Source: Zarea fungicola (lineage: Eukaryota > Ascomycota > Sordariomycetes > Hypocreales > Cordycipitaceae). Taken from it: 64,000 bases of DNA. Below are positions 20,218 through 31,374 of this stretch, piece after piece. Position numbers and translations under genes: made by a program. The DNA is taken from the NCBI GenBank assembly GCA_900169235.1, contig FWCC01000201.1, forward strand, positions 1-64,000, given 5' to 3'. Each line of letters begins with the position of its first letter. Position 1 is the first letter of the stretch. The notes under the pieces were generated by a model. The model did not search any database. It was not told where the DNA came from and saw nothing but the letters and a program-made list of their open reading frames with translations.

Positions 20218-21415
20218 TTAGGTACCCTTATGGTCAGTATTTGGTTTCAGAGCCGTTCTGTTTCTTTTCTCTCTTTCTTGCCCCCTCTTTACTGATTTAT
20301 TCTTCAATTCGATGGCATGTAGTTCGTGGAATCGCTTCTCAGTCCAGTCATACACATTGTCATGGGCGAAACCTCGGGCCTCAAAGAGCTTACTGAACAG
20401 CCGGCGGAGGTACGCGTAGTCTGGCTTCTCCCTAAATTTCAGTGAGCGCACGTGGTCCATGTACAGACGAAACTCCTCTGGAAGACCTTCACAGAGCTCT
20501 GCGGTGGATATGGCCATTTTCGTATTCTTGGCTAGCTCTCGCTCTTCCTTTTCCTTGGCCGAGCCAAAGGAGCGCCACGGGAGCGAGCCGCGGGCCCAAT
20601 ACAACATGACATAGCCAAGAGACTCCAGGTCGTCACTCCAAGATGGTTCTGCGCATAACATTTCTTGTTAGTTGGCAAAGTGTAAGACGAGATGATCAGA
20701 GCCATAACTGGGAGGAGAGGAGGGAAATGACGAACCTCGGCCCATGTGGCTATTGATGCTGGCATAGCGGCCCGTTCCGAGAAACCGAGTGCCTTCCCGC
20801 GGGACGGTGCGGCCTGTATCTTCGAGCTCCCTTGATATGCCAAAATCAATAATGTAGAGCACGTTTCCTTGTTTGCCCGTGCCGAGAAGAAAATTTTCTG
20901 GCTTGACGTCGGAGTGCAAAAAGCCCCTGTCGTGGATAAAGGCGAGGCGTGCGAGGGCCTGGTCGGCGAGCATGAGGATCGTCTTGAGGGAGAAGCGACC
21001 ACCACAGTACGCCAAGAGATCACATAGCGTCGGACCGAGTAGCTCGTGGGCGAGAACTGTGTATTCATGCTCCTCGCCGCACCAAAAGACGCGCGGGATG
21101 CCGGCACCGCCGGCGAGGGCCGCGTAGACGTCAGCTTCATGCTCTAGGATGCGCATCTCATCGTTGACGGACATGAGTTTGAGCGCGACTGGCCGCCCAG
21201 TTTTGAGCTCAGTACCTGCAGCGCGAGACAAGGTGTTAGATGAAGACGATTTACAGATGCAGGGGCAGCGCTGTTGGCGGCGTTTACCAGCATAGACAAG
21301 GCCGTATCCTCCTCGGCCGATCTTGTAGTCGACGGTGAACTGTTTATTGACTAGGATAGGCTAAAAAGGTAAGAATGGGCTGAAATTGAGGTAAACTGAG
21401 AGGTAATACCTTCAT
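20218..21415 (-). CDS. Casein-kinase-1-like protein kinase, module copy 2
   Basis: Four exons (21410-21415, 21288-21360, 20736-21215, 20218-20648) give 329 residues; the first exon is only ATG AAG. Landmarks: IGRGGYGLVYAG, Lys39 in VALK, Asp129 in FLHSDVKPEN, DFG at 150-152, and the CK1 segment SDDLESLGYVMLYWARGSLPW. The HRD arginine is Ser here (Gly in copy 1). The C-lobe matches copy 1 closely through YDWTE, and a Lys/Arg-rich tail (KNKSVKRGQEREKRNR) could serve nuclear localisation. All three introns sit at positions equivalent to copy 1, so the two are paralogues from a module duplication. It ends 287 bp from the end of the large gene of copy 1 (convergent) and starts about 460 bp from that of copy 2 (divergent). 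Confidence 0.85.
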
Positions 21416-21874
21416 TGTGTGGTTAATTACCAGTGAAGACGGTTTCAGGTTGGAGGAAAAGCAGGGGAAATTTGGCACTCTGCAGCATGCCGACTTTGCT
21501 TAAGAACGCAAAGATTGGATTTGTCATGCAGCATCTTATTCCGCTAACAATTCTATTTTTAAGAGCAAGACCAGGAATGAAGAGAAATATTTCTTTGTTA
21601 TGACCATTGCACTCTTAGGGGCTGATGCAGTGCCTTGTTACACTTTTGGAGAAACAAAGACGAGTGGGTAGGTGGCGCACTGGTTGACTGCCGTTGGTCT
21701 CAGATCTTTGTTGTCGGAACTGGATTTCATTTTATAAATTAGAGTTACTTGCACCTGTTGCAATGCTGTCAAGGCTGAGGCTGTTTGACTAACGAAAGAT
21801 TCATCACCTACGTAGCTCTGCAACGGGTGAGCAAACCAAGAAAATGGTATTGAATATGAAACTCACAGATTTGA
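21416..21874. promoter_or_regulatory. Shared intergenic region of divergent module copy 2
   Basis: About 460 bp between the divergent start regions. It should hold both promoters and, very likely, the missing first exon of the plus-strand gene. One possible donor is GGTGAG near 21829 with an acceptor GACAG near 21890, but no start codon fits cleanly. Confidence 0.35.
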
Positions 21875-23122
21875 GTGTCATTGTTGACAGAGGTATATAA
21901 GCACAAGAATTTTCCACCTGCGGCTTATGATGGGCTACCGCAAGTCCATCTTACACGACGTGCATTGAGAGAACTAGATCGGCGAAACAGCCAGAGACCT
22001 TGTCGGGCACCGACTACCAACGACGCACCAGACTCTGACCTGCGTAGATTTGCAAGGAACGGAGGCCCAGATTTAAGCATCATTAGAGGGGTGAGTGGCT
22101 CCTCTTCCCATCCTCTTCTTCCTTCACACTTCCTTGCCTAGCCGGCCTATGGTCTACTGCTAACGCGATGACAGTGCTCCGCCTCAACCGACATGGCCAC
22201 GACCGACCTCGCTTTCGCATTTGCGGGCGAATCCTCGAAACAGAGGAGATCCTCTCCGTATGACGACAATTTTGAAGCAATAATTGTCGATTATAACATT
22301 TTTATGGAATCACATCTGTTTTCGCAGGGCAGAATCGCTCCCCAGCCCAGCAATCTTGAAACAATTGTCGAATTTCTGTCCAAACCGCGAAGGTGCCCTT
22401 CTTTATCCGCCGTTTCCCCGTTGGACTTTGTCCATTTCCGACAAATGTGCTCGATTCAAGCGGAGGGTTCGGTCATGGCCAAAGCTGTGCCGATAGTGAC
22501 AGGCCCCAGCACAATGTGGGACGGCAACAATGTCACGTTTTCCAATCTTGAGTCCATGACGGCGAAGCAGACGGCACAGCCCAAGCCAGACCTCTTTGAC
22601 GGTGCGTGCTTTGGCGATGTAGATCTACCTGTCCGCAAAGCGCTGAATACCGTAATTATGCCAACGGAGAATGTCACGGTGCCGGTCGTGCCCAACTTCT
22701 TCCTGGAAGTCAAGAGCTGCAAGGGCTCGCCCCTTGTGGCCAACAGGCAGGCATGCTGGGATGGCGCGCACGGAGCCCGTGCCATGCACGCTCTGCACAA
22801 CTTTGGCAGCAAGGCAGGGCAAGGAGACGAGGATGGGGGTGAGTTGTTTGACGGCAATGCCTATACGTTTAGCGCCACCTTTTGCGCTGGCATACTCGAG
22901 ATGTTTGCGCACTTTGTGACGCTGGCGGCGGATGGGCGGCGGGAGTACCACATGACCATGCTGAGGGGGGTCAACATGCGCGATGGCATTGATTCGTTTG
23001 TTCAAGGTGCTTCGATGCTGAGAAATGCGAGAGACTTGGCGAAATTGTACAGGGATGCCGCTATCAAGGCTGCGAATGGACGGGCGGCGCAGGCTCGGAC
23101 ATTTTGCGAATCATGCGAATGA
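21875..23122 (+). CDS. PD-(D/E)XK-like fungal protein, module copy 2 (5' end unresolved)
   Basis: Two exons are clear: one ending at 22090 and one at 22175-23122, joined in phase 0 by an 84-bp GTGAGT...ACAG intron at the same place as in copy 1, right after DLRRFARNGGPDLSIIRG. The visible protein is about 385 residues. Exon 1 has no ATG and is preceded by a stop, so a short upstream exon is missing from the model. The C-terminal domain has KPDLFDGA and VPNFFLEVKS: P-D then E-V-K, the full PD-(D/E)XK-like pattern, unlike copy 1 where K is R. It then has GARAMHALHNFG and a segment starting YTFSATF. It lacks the long repeat-rich N-terminus of copy 1. Family function is unknown; a nuclease fold is inferred. 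Confidence 0.65.
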
Positions 23123-23943
23123 AACCCACGTTTGAATCAAATCATGTAAATAACCCAGTGATTCGATTTAAATTAAATTAAATACCACCCTATTCGAATC
23201 AAATAAATCAAATAAGCTACCATATACCTTATTACTATAAAGCGCATACCTAATGCATATATATTATATACGCAATAGACCTTATAAGTAGGGCATTTTA
23301 GGATATAGCTAATTACAGCCCTTTTACATTGACTCGATTGACTTGATCGAATACAGCTGCCTAATATGATTTGAATCAAATCGAATAGACCCCTATTCGA
23401 TTCAATATTCGCAAGACTTGGCATCAAATGAATCAATCGAACGTTCGTAAGATGTCCAACCCTAGGGCGGCGGCAGGAGCGGGAGCAGGGTAGCTAAAGG
23501 TGGGCGAGAGGTTCACCATTTGTTATTTCTACAGGTTTTCTTCTTTCTAGTCTTGTTATATTGGTCATGCTGTAAAACATCTAGCTAAGCTTCGTCTACC
23601 TCTTATACCCATCACAATGCTTACACATATATAACAGGCCCTGACCAAATTTAGTGCTGTAGCTTTATCGTCTTTACACCAGGTCTTGCAACAACAATAA
23701 CTTGATGAATTTAAATCGTAAAAGCTCCAAGTAATCATGACAAGATTAAACCATCGTCTCACTATGATTTCCGCTCCTTTTTTCTTGTTCTGGCTGTATC
23801 ATCTGCCTCTTCTGCTGACATCCTCTGAGCTCTCTGGCGGGGCCGAGTCTTCACTCTATCTGGTATTTCATCCTCGCGCCGCTGCTCCCCGTGATTCTGC
23901 CCGGAGTCAGGCTGTTGGTGACTATGGATTTGCGTCTTCTACT
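23123..23943. other. AT-rich region with ATTCGAATC-type repeats
   Basis: No gene is recognised. Short related words built on ATTCGAATCAAAT and its complement cluster at about 23125-23220 and 23365-23440 in both orientations, as expected of a small decayed inverted-repeat element. The open frames on both strands are short and featureless. Confidence 0.4.
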
Positions 23944-24890
23944 TGAATGGTATACGTAATTACCAATACTATATCCACATAATTTCTATCCATGGCGTAA
24001 GCTCGAAATAGAATTTCCAACGGAAAAAGAAGCAGCAAGTTGCAGGGTTACTGCACGAAGAAGAAGAGGTAGTTTTCCGGCCGGTGGTCAGTTTGATGTA
24101 GTTGATGGAAGAAAGGTCTCTCTGGTGGTCTTGGCGCCGCATGCGATGTTGTTTTTTCAGGCCATCTTTCCTTGGACTCTAGCTCTTTATTGGGAATCCA
24201 AACAAGTTCTGGCTCCGTGTTCGATGACAGGGCTGGAACTTCTGGCTCCTTGAGCCAGTTGGTCGAGGCTTGGGCGGCGTTTGCTCCCCTGGAGGGGAGG
24301 AAAAACGAGTAGCGCTGCATGCGGTATTGTGTCTCTCGGTATCTTTCCTTGGGTTCTAGTTCCTTGTTGGGAATCCAAACAAGTTCTGGCTCAGTGTTGG
24401 ACGTTAGGTTGATTGCCGTTGGAACTTCCGGCTCCTCGAGCCAGTCGGTCGAGGATTGGGCGGCGTTTGCTCCCCTGGAGGGGAGGAAAAACGAGTAGCG
24501 CTGCGTGAGATATTGTTTCTCAAGGTATCGTCCCTTAGATTCGAGCTCCTTGTTTGGAATCCATAGCAGTTCTGGTTTTGTGTTTGAGGTCAGGTTTGGG
24601 CCGTTCCGGCTGCTCGAGCCACTTGGTCGAGGGTTGGGCGGCGTTTGCTCCCGTAGAGGGGAGGAAAAACGAATTTAATTGCCTTTAACATATTAGGAGC
24701 TTTAGCTTAGCTATAAATTTATATTTTCTGCGTGAATAGTATACTTACTAGTACTTTATTTACATTATACTATCCATAGCGTAAGCTCGAGATGAAATTT
24801 CCAACAGATAAAGAAGCAGCCAGTTGCAGGGTTACTGCAACGAAGAGGTAGTTTTCCGGTGGTGAGTTTGGTGGTGGTTTTGATGAATTA
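23944..24890. repeat. Direct repeats of about 150 bp flanking a tandem array
   Basis: The sequence from about 23944 to 24105 recurs at about 24733-24890 with point differences and small gaps. Shared blocks include GCGTAAGCTCGA, AATTTCCAAC, AAAGAAGCAGC, GTTGCAGGGTTACTGCA and GAGGTAGTTTTCCGG. The copies lie 789 bp apart and bracket the 180-bp tandem array. The layout fits either tandem duplication of a larger unit or an element with long direct terminal repeats; no LTR-type TG...CA ends or target-site duplication were confirmed. Confidence 0.75.
24100..24690 (-). pseudogene. Decayed coding array of three 60-residue repeats
   Basis: Three tandem units of about 180 bp are seen, each with GGGAATCCAAAC-like, GAGCCAGT...GGTCGAGG and TTGCTCCCCTGGAGGGGAGG blocks. 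On the minus strand the units read as a protein repeat containing YSFFLPSRGANAAQ, STDWLEEPEVP and EPELVWIPNKELE. The first unit (highest coordinates) has a frameshift after LEQPE relative to the others, caused by a loss of about 8 bp. No start codon or upstream exon was found. The period being a multiple of three and the conserved reading frame in two units show a once-coding repeat. I do not recognise the protein. Confidence 0.6.
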
Positions 24891-25844
24891 TTCGGATTGG
24901 CGAGGTATGTGCACGCGATTGAAGAGCAGTATGGCTTGTATCGCAGATTCATCTCGCTTCTTGTACCTTTGTAAAGTAATCTGGAACCCCATCTTCCACT
25001 GGCTCAAGCAGATGACGAAACAGATCAACAAGCGTGTCCAAAAGCCTAAGCAGGCTCGTTGGATGTAATGCCAAAACTTGTATTATTTCTTTTTTTTTTC
25101 TTTTTTTTAAAAAAAAAGGCCAGTAAAAATTCAGCGTACATACCCGGCCCAGACAGCATCCGTGTTATTAAATCGGCGCAAAATTCAAGCTTTCATGTAG
25201 TGGACAACGTTTGTCTGTCGAGATGTGCCGCAGACTTCCTCTTCTATGGCTTCGGCACTGGGGTCCTGCCCTTGGGCGCAGCGGATAATGAATCTGTGCG
25301 GACAATAACAGCCGGCTGCGTGGTCATGTTGCTCACTCGCCTGTTCCTCTTGGCAAGGGCCCGTACCTGTTGGGTGCAGGTCATCAAGGTTATCGTGAGG
25401 AATTACTCTTTTTGGTTCGCTCATGCATGTTCTGATTGATTAATCTACCAGCAGCTTAGTTGTTGATCATCACCAAAAGTGGTGGTGTCGAAAACAATGA
25501 CAGTCTAGAAATAATTCATGAATTTCATCATGTACATATACGTGGGGGACCAACAAGTTCAGCAAACCGCTTTACGCCACTTGGTCAATACCTGGCCATC
25601 GGATTAGTGACCTGCCTTGAAGCTTGTCGCGAATCAAAATGCTGTATAAATTTGGAGACATTTTTGGCAATGTGAAGCTGCTTTTTGACGGCTGTCGAAC
25701 CAGGGATGGTCATGGAGTGTCATTGGGCAGTGACTGTGCTTGACCAATGCGAAATTCAGTTTTAAAAAAATAACAAAGCGGTAAGATTAATCAAGCCTTA
25801 TATAGCGTACAAATTTAAAGTTGAATAAAACTTTATCAAGCCCT
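24891..25844. other. Non-coding stretch with one weak small frame
   Basis: A poly-T/poly-A run lies near 25082-25118. A minus-strand frame at 25185-25424 (79 residues, listed separately) is the only candidate gene. Confidence 0.35.
25185..25424 (-). CDS. Possible small hypothetical protein
   Basis: A 79-residue ATG-initiated frame, polar and acidic, with five cysteines and no signal peptide or known domain. Codon choice is plausible but there is no further support; the opposite strand is also open over the same stretch. It may be chance. Confidence 0.2.
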   Translation of the reverse strand: MSEPKRVIPHDNLDDLHPTGTGPCQEEQASEQHDHAAGCYCPHRFIIRCAQGQDPSAEAIEEEVCGTSRQTNVVHYMKA

Positions 25845-26635
25845 AAATTATGGCCTCATCGCCAGCCGGGCAACATCACCGTGGCGACTAGACTGGCGAT
25901 GCACCAACTCGCGCCACGTCGGCTGGCTGTCGGCCAGTAGGCGACGGGCAGTTTGGCAGCGTCGAGACCATGCCGCCCTTCCTCCACACACACCACCCAC
26001 CACCACACACCTCCAACCACGGCAACCCGAAACAGCCACCCGACAAGTCTAGCGAAACCTTGCCGACTGCTCTCCGCCCACTGTACGAATTAAGCTCTCG
26101 AATCTTGTACCCCAAAACCGCGACTTCCCCCCCCTCCGACCGCGTCCCCCGCCGCTTTCCCTACACCTGCATACCTCCAACAATAGGCGACAGGCTCGTG
26201 CAGCAGCTTCTCTCTGGCCATTGAGAGAACCTCGCATGGACCGAGATTCGCGCCTGTCGGATCTAGGATTGGTACGTGGCCCTTGGTCGCCTGCACTTGT
26301 GTGTTGCTAGTCCAAGGCACCGCGGCAGCAGGAAGTGCAACGAGCATCGTCGACCGGTGCTGCCCGTGCTACGAATCAATTGGTCAGGAGCCTTCAATGT
26401 AAGTTGAGAGTGGTTGGATCCGAACGATGGCAATTTTTCCGAGCGTCTTTTGCTTGTTTGATTCCCAAGACAAACACGAGCATCGTCATCATCCGCATCA
26501 TCATCATTGTCTTTACAATTTGGCTTTGCTTTCGAAACTTGACACATCTTTATTTCATCAAACTACACTCGTCTTTTGCTCTTTTGCTCTTTTTTTTTGT
26601 CCATTTTTCTCTTCAGTATTCTTGAACCCATAGTA
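25845..26635. other. Promoter and leader region of the SGF29 gene
   Basis: C/T-rich sequence, with a plus frame at 25970-26224 that is rich in Pro, His and Thr and looks like leader sequence. A small CATCAT-type repeat lies at about 26485-26507 and a pyrimidine-rich stretch at 26570-26620, just before the start codon. No separate gene is recognised. Confidence 0.45.
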
Positions 26636-27808
26636 ATGGCTCCCAGGCACAAGGACCGCATCAGCAACGAAATCAACCAATTGCGAGAAAACCTAGGACC
26701 ATACTTTCAACAGCCCGCACGAGGGCGAAGCGACATGTCACAGCGAAACCGCAGCGGACGCGGGTCGGGCCGCAACAATGGCGGCGCGCACGGCGAGGAG
26801 GCGCAGATTTGGGACTCGTGCAAGAACCAGCTGGGCGAGATTGTGACGGGCATCAACCATGAAAACGACAGCCTGCAGGAGCTGGTGGACCTGGATAAGG
26901 AAGTGGGCGCCATGGAGCCGGATAAGATCCCCAACGAGTCGCTTAAGAAGATGGAGGACCTGTGCCGGTCCGGGGTTAAGTACTCGGAGGCCAACATTGC
27001 GGCGCTTAAGAACGTGGCGGAGCAGCTGAGGATCCTGCGGGCGGTGGTGGTGGCCAAGGAGCAGGCCGAGGCGGCGGCGGCAGGGCCGGGTAAGAGGGCC
27101 TCTGCTGCGGCGGCTGCTGCTGCCAGGGACAATGCTGCTGCGGCGGCGGCGGCCAGCTCGTCGCTCTACGACTTTGACGCGGGGGCGGACTCGCCGGTGC
27201 CGAGCCCGATTGGCGGCGGTGGTGGCGGATCGAGGAAGCACAGTGATAGGGGCAAGGACCGCGGCGAGCGTGGTGGTGGTGAGCGGGACACGAGAGAGCG
27301 GGACCGCGAACGGGAGCGGGAGCGTGACCGGGACAACAGCATCCCGCCGTCCAAGGCAGACAGCGTGGAGCCCCCAGGATCGGTGAACAAGTCCAAGACG
27401 GTCTTTGCCAAGGGCGACGCGGTGGCGTTTAAGCCAAAAGCCGGGAGCAGCACGGAGGGGGTGGCGGACTGGATCATGGGCGAGGTGGCGCTGGTGCTGG
27501 GCGAGGGTAAGAGTCGCCGGTACAAGGTGCTGGACATTGAGCCGGACGACCAGAGCAAGCAAAAGGAGTACCGGACGAGCGCGAGCAACATGATTTCGAT
27601 TACGCCGGAGAGCCTGGCGGGGACGCTGCGGGACTGGGAAAAGGGACAGGTGGTGCTGGCGCTGTATCCGCAGACGACGACGTTTTACAAGGCCGAGGTG
27701 CATAGCATGGATGGGGCGGGCAAGGTGAATCTCAAGTTTGAGGGGGAGAATGACTCTACGACGCTGCAGCAGGTGGAGAGGCGGTTTGTGATTGAATACC
27801 GGGCGTGA
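26636..27808 (+). CDS. sgf29: SAGA-associated factor SGF29
   Basis: A subunit of the SAGA histone acetyltransferase complex; its C-terminal tandem Tudor domain reads H3K4 methylation in known orthologues. A single exon encodes 390 residues from the ATG at 26636, chosen because upstream in-frame sequence translates to a Phe-rich leader. The N-terminal third is helical (QLRENLGPYF, then a coiled-coil-like QIWDSCKNQLGEIVTGI region). The middle is low complexity (poly-Ala, poly-Gly, and an Arg/Glu/Asp repeat). The C-terminal 145 residues hold the Tudor region, with WIMGEVALVLGEGKSRRYKVLDIEPDD and VVLALYPQTTTFYKAEV. Expected in the nucleus. Extra Ala/Gly and RE-rich inserts are common in filamentous fungi. 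Confidence 0.9.
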   Translation: MAPRHKDRISNEINQLRENLGPYFQQPARGRSDMSQRNRSGRGSGRNNGGAHGEEAQIWDSCKNQLGEIVTGINHENDSLQELVDLDKEVGAMEPDKIPNESLKKMEDLCRSGVKYSEANIAALKNVAEQLRILRAVVVAKEQAEAAAAGPGKRASAAAAAAARDNAAAAAAASSSLYDFDAGADSPVPSPIGGGGGGSRKHSDRGKDRGERGGGERDTRERDRERERERDRDNSIPPSKADSVEPPGSVNKSKTVFAKGDAVAFKPKAGSSTEGVADWIMGEVALVLGEGKSRRYKVLDIEPDDQSKQKEYRTSASNMISITPESLAGTLRDWEKGQVVLALYPQTTTFYKAEVHSMDGAGKVNLKFEGENDSTTLQQVERRFVIEYRA

Positions 27809-30321
<2,513 letters not shown>

Positions 30322-31374
30322 ACGCCCCATTCGCCATGACGATTCCGAATACATTGCTTTTGCATTTGCCGACAAGAGACTATTTTGTGCGTCTCATCGA
30401 TTCGGTAACGCTGTTTCACCTCGGACATGGACCTCGGACATGAACGTCAAAGACATGGACGTCAAAGGACATGCTGTCAGGCAAACAAGAGTCTGCCGAG
30501 CAAAAGCTGCTTTGCTTTTCAAATCAAGGAAAACAACGAGAGATACCAAATGACTTTTTTTTACATTTATTCTTATTTTTACACCACATCACACAACACC
30601 AACACACGGACGCCCACACACACAAACAAGACTCTTCTAGCCAAGGGAAATGGAGGCCATTCATGAGGCGCCCTTAAAACCAAGACGAGGGGGGGAAGCC
30701 AAGCATGCGGCAATTTTTAAAAAGGAGACTTTAAAAACAAGAGACGAGGAAAAAATTATCCAATCCGGATGCCCCCAGATATATACCATGTATACCAATT
30801 GCACCTCGACTTTTTTTCTTTCTCCTCTCCTCTTCTCCCTCCTTTTTCTCGTCCGTTGTTTTTTTCTCTTCCTTCTTCTCATCAGCAGATTGCAAGCCCA
30901 CCAAGTTTATTGTAATATAATATTGCTTTTTTTAATGGGAGTTTTGATGGAGGAAATCGGGCATGGGGCTTCTCTTTTTTTTTTTCTTCTTCTTTCGTCT
31001 TTTAATATTGGGCTATTGTGTTTTGCTGCGCACTTTTGTATCAATTTATACCTTTTAATACTTTTTACTTGACACTTGCCTGACACTTGTAATACTTGAC
31101 ACTTGTACTTTAATACGTTTGACATTAAAGTGCAAAAGTACAACAAAACTTAAACAAGGTATAGAATAGCCCCGACAAGTACTATTGGTATCATTGTGTC
31201 TAGTAATAAAAGCCCCGTTTATGAAATTAAACCTCCCCAACGCCATACTCTTTCCCATCCCAAAAAGAGATTCATACATAAACGCCCAAACCCCCATTTC
31301 TAATATTAATAAAAATTAAGACCTCCTTCTTAACTCGAGAAAGAATCCCTCCAAGTCAAAAACTCCTCGTCACC
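30322..31374. other. Convergent intergenic region (Arf6 and SSN3 3' ends)
   Basis: Holds the 3' untranslated regions of two convergent genes. It is T-rich, with poly-pyrimidine runs at about 30810-30890 and 30975-31000. No gene or RNA is recognised. Confidence 0.45.

Noticed and set aside
23944..24890. LTR retrotransposon or solo LTR pair
   Set aside because: The direct repeats lack confirmed TG...CA ends, and no gag, protease, reverse transcriptase or integrase motif lies between them.
25059..25439. 126-codon plus frame crossing a poly-T run
   Set aside because: Contains a Phe/Lys homopolymer translation of the poly-T/poly-A tract and no domain.
25851..25880. Second isomerase-like word (GGCCTCATCGCCAGC) near 25.85 kb
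   Set aside because: The match to the isomerase gene does not extend beyond about 18 bp, unlike the fragment at 13604, so it is probably coincidence.
26738..27703. A 321-codon minus-strand frame opposite SGF29
   Set aside because: Arg/His/Leu-rich shadow of a GC-rich coding exon.
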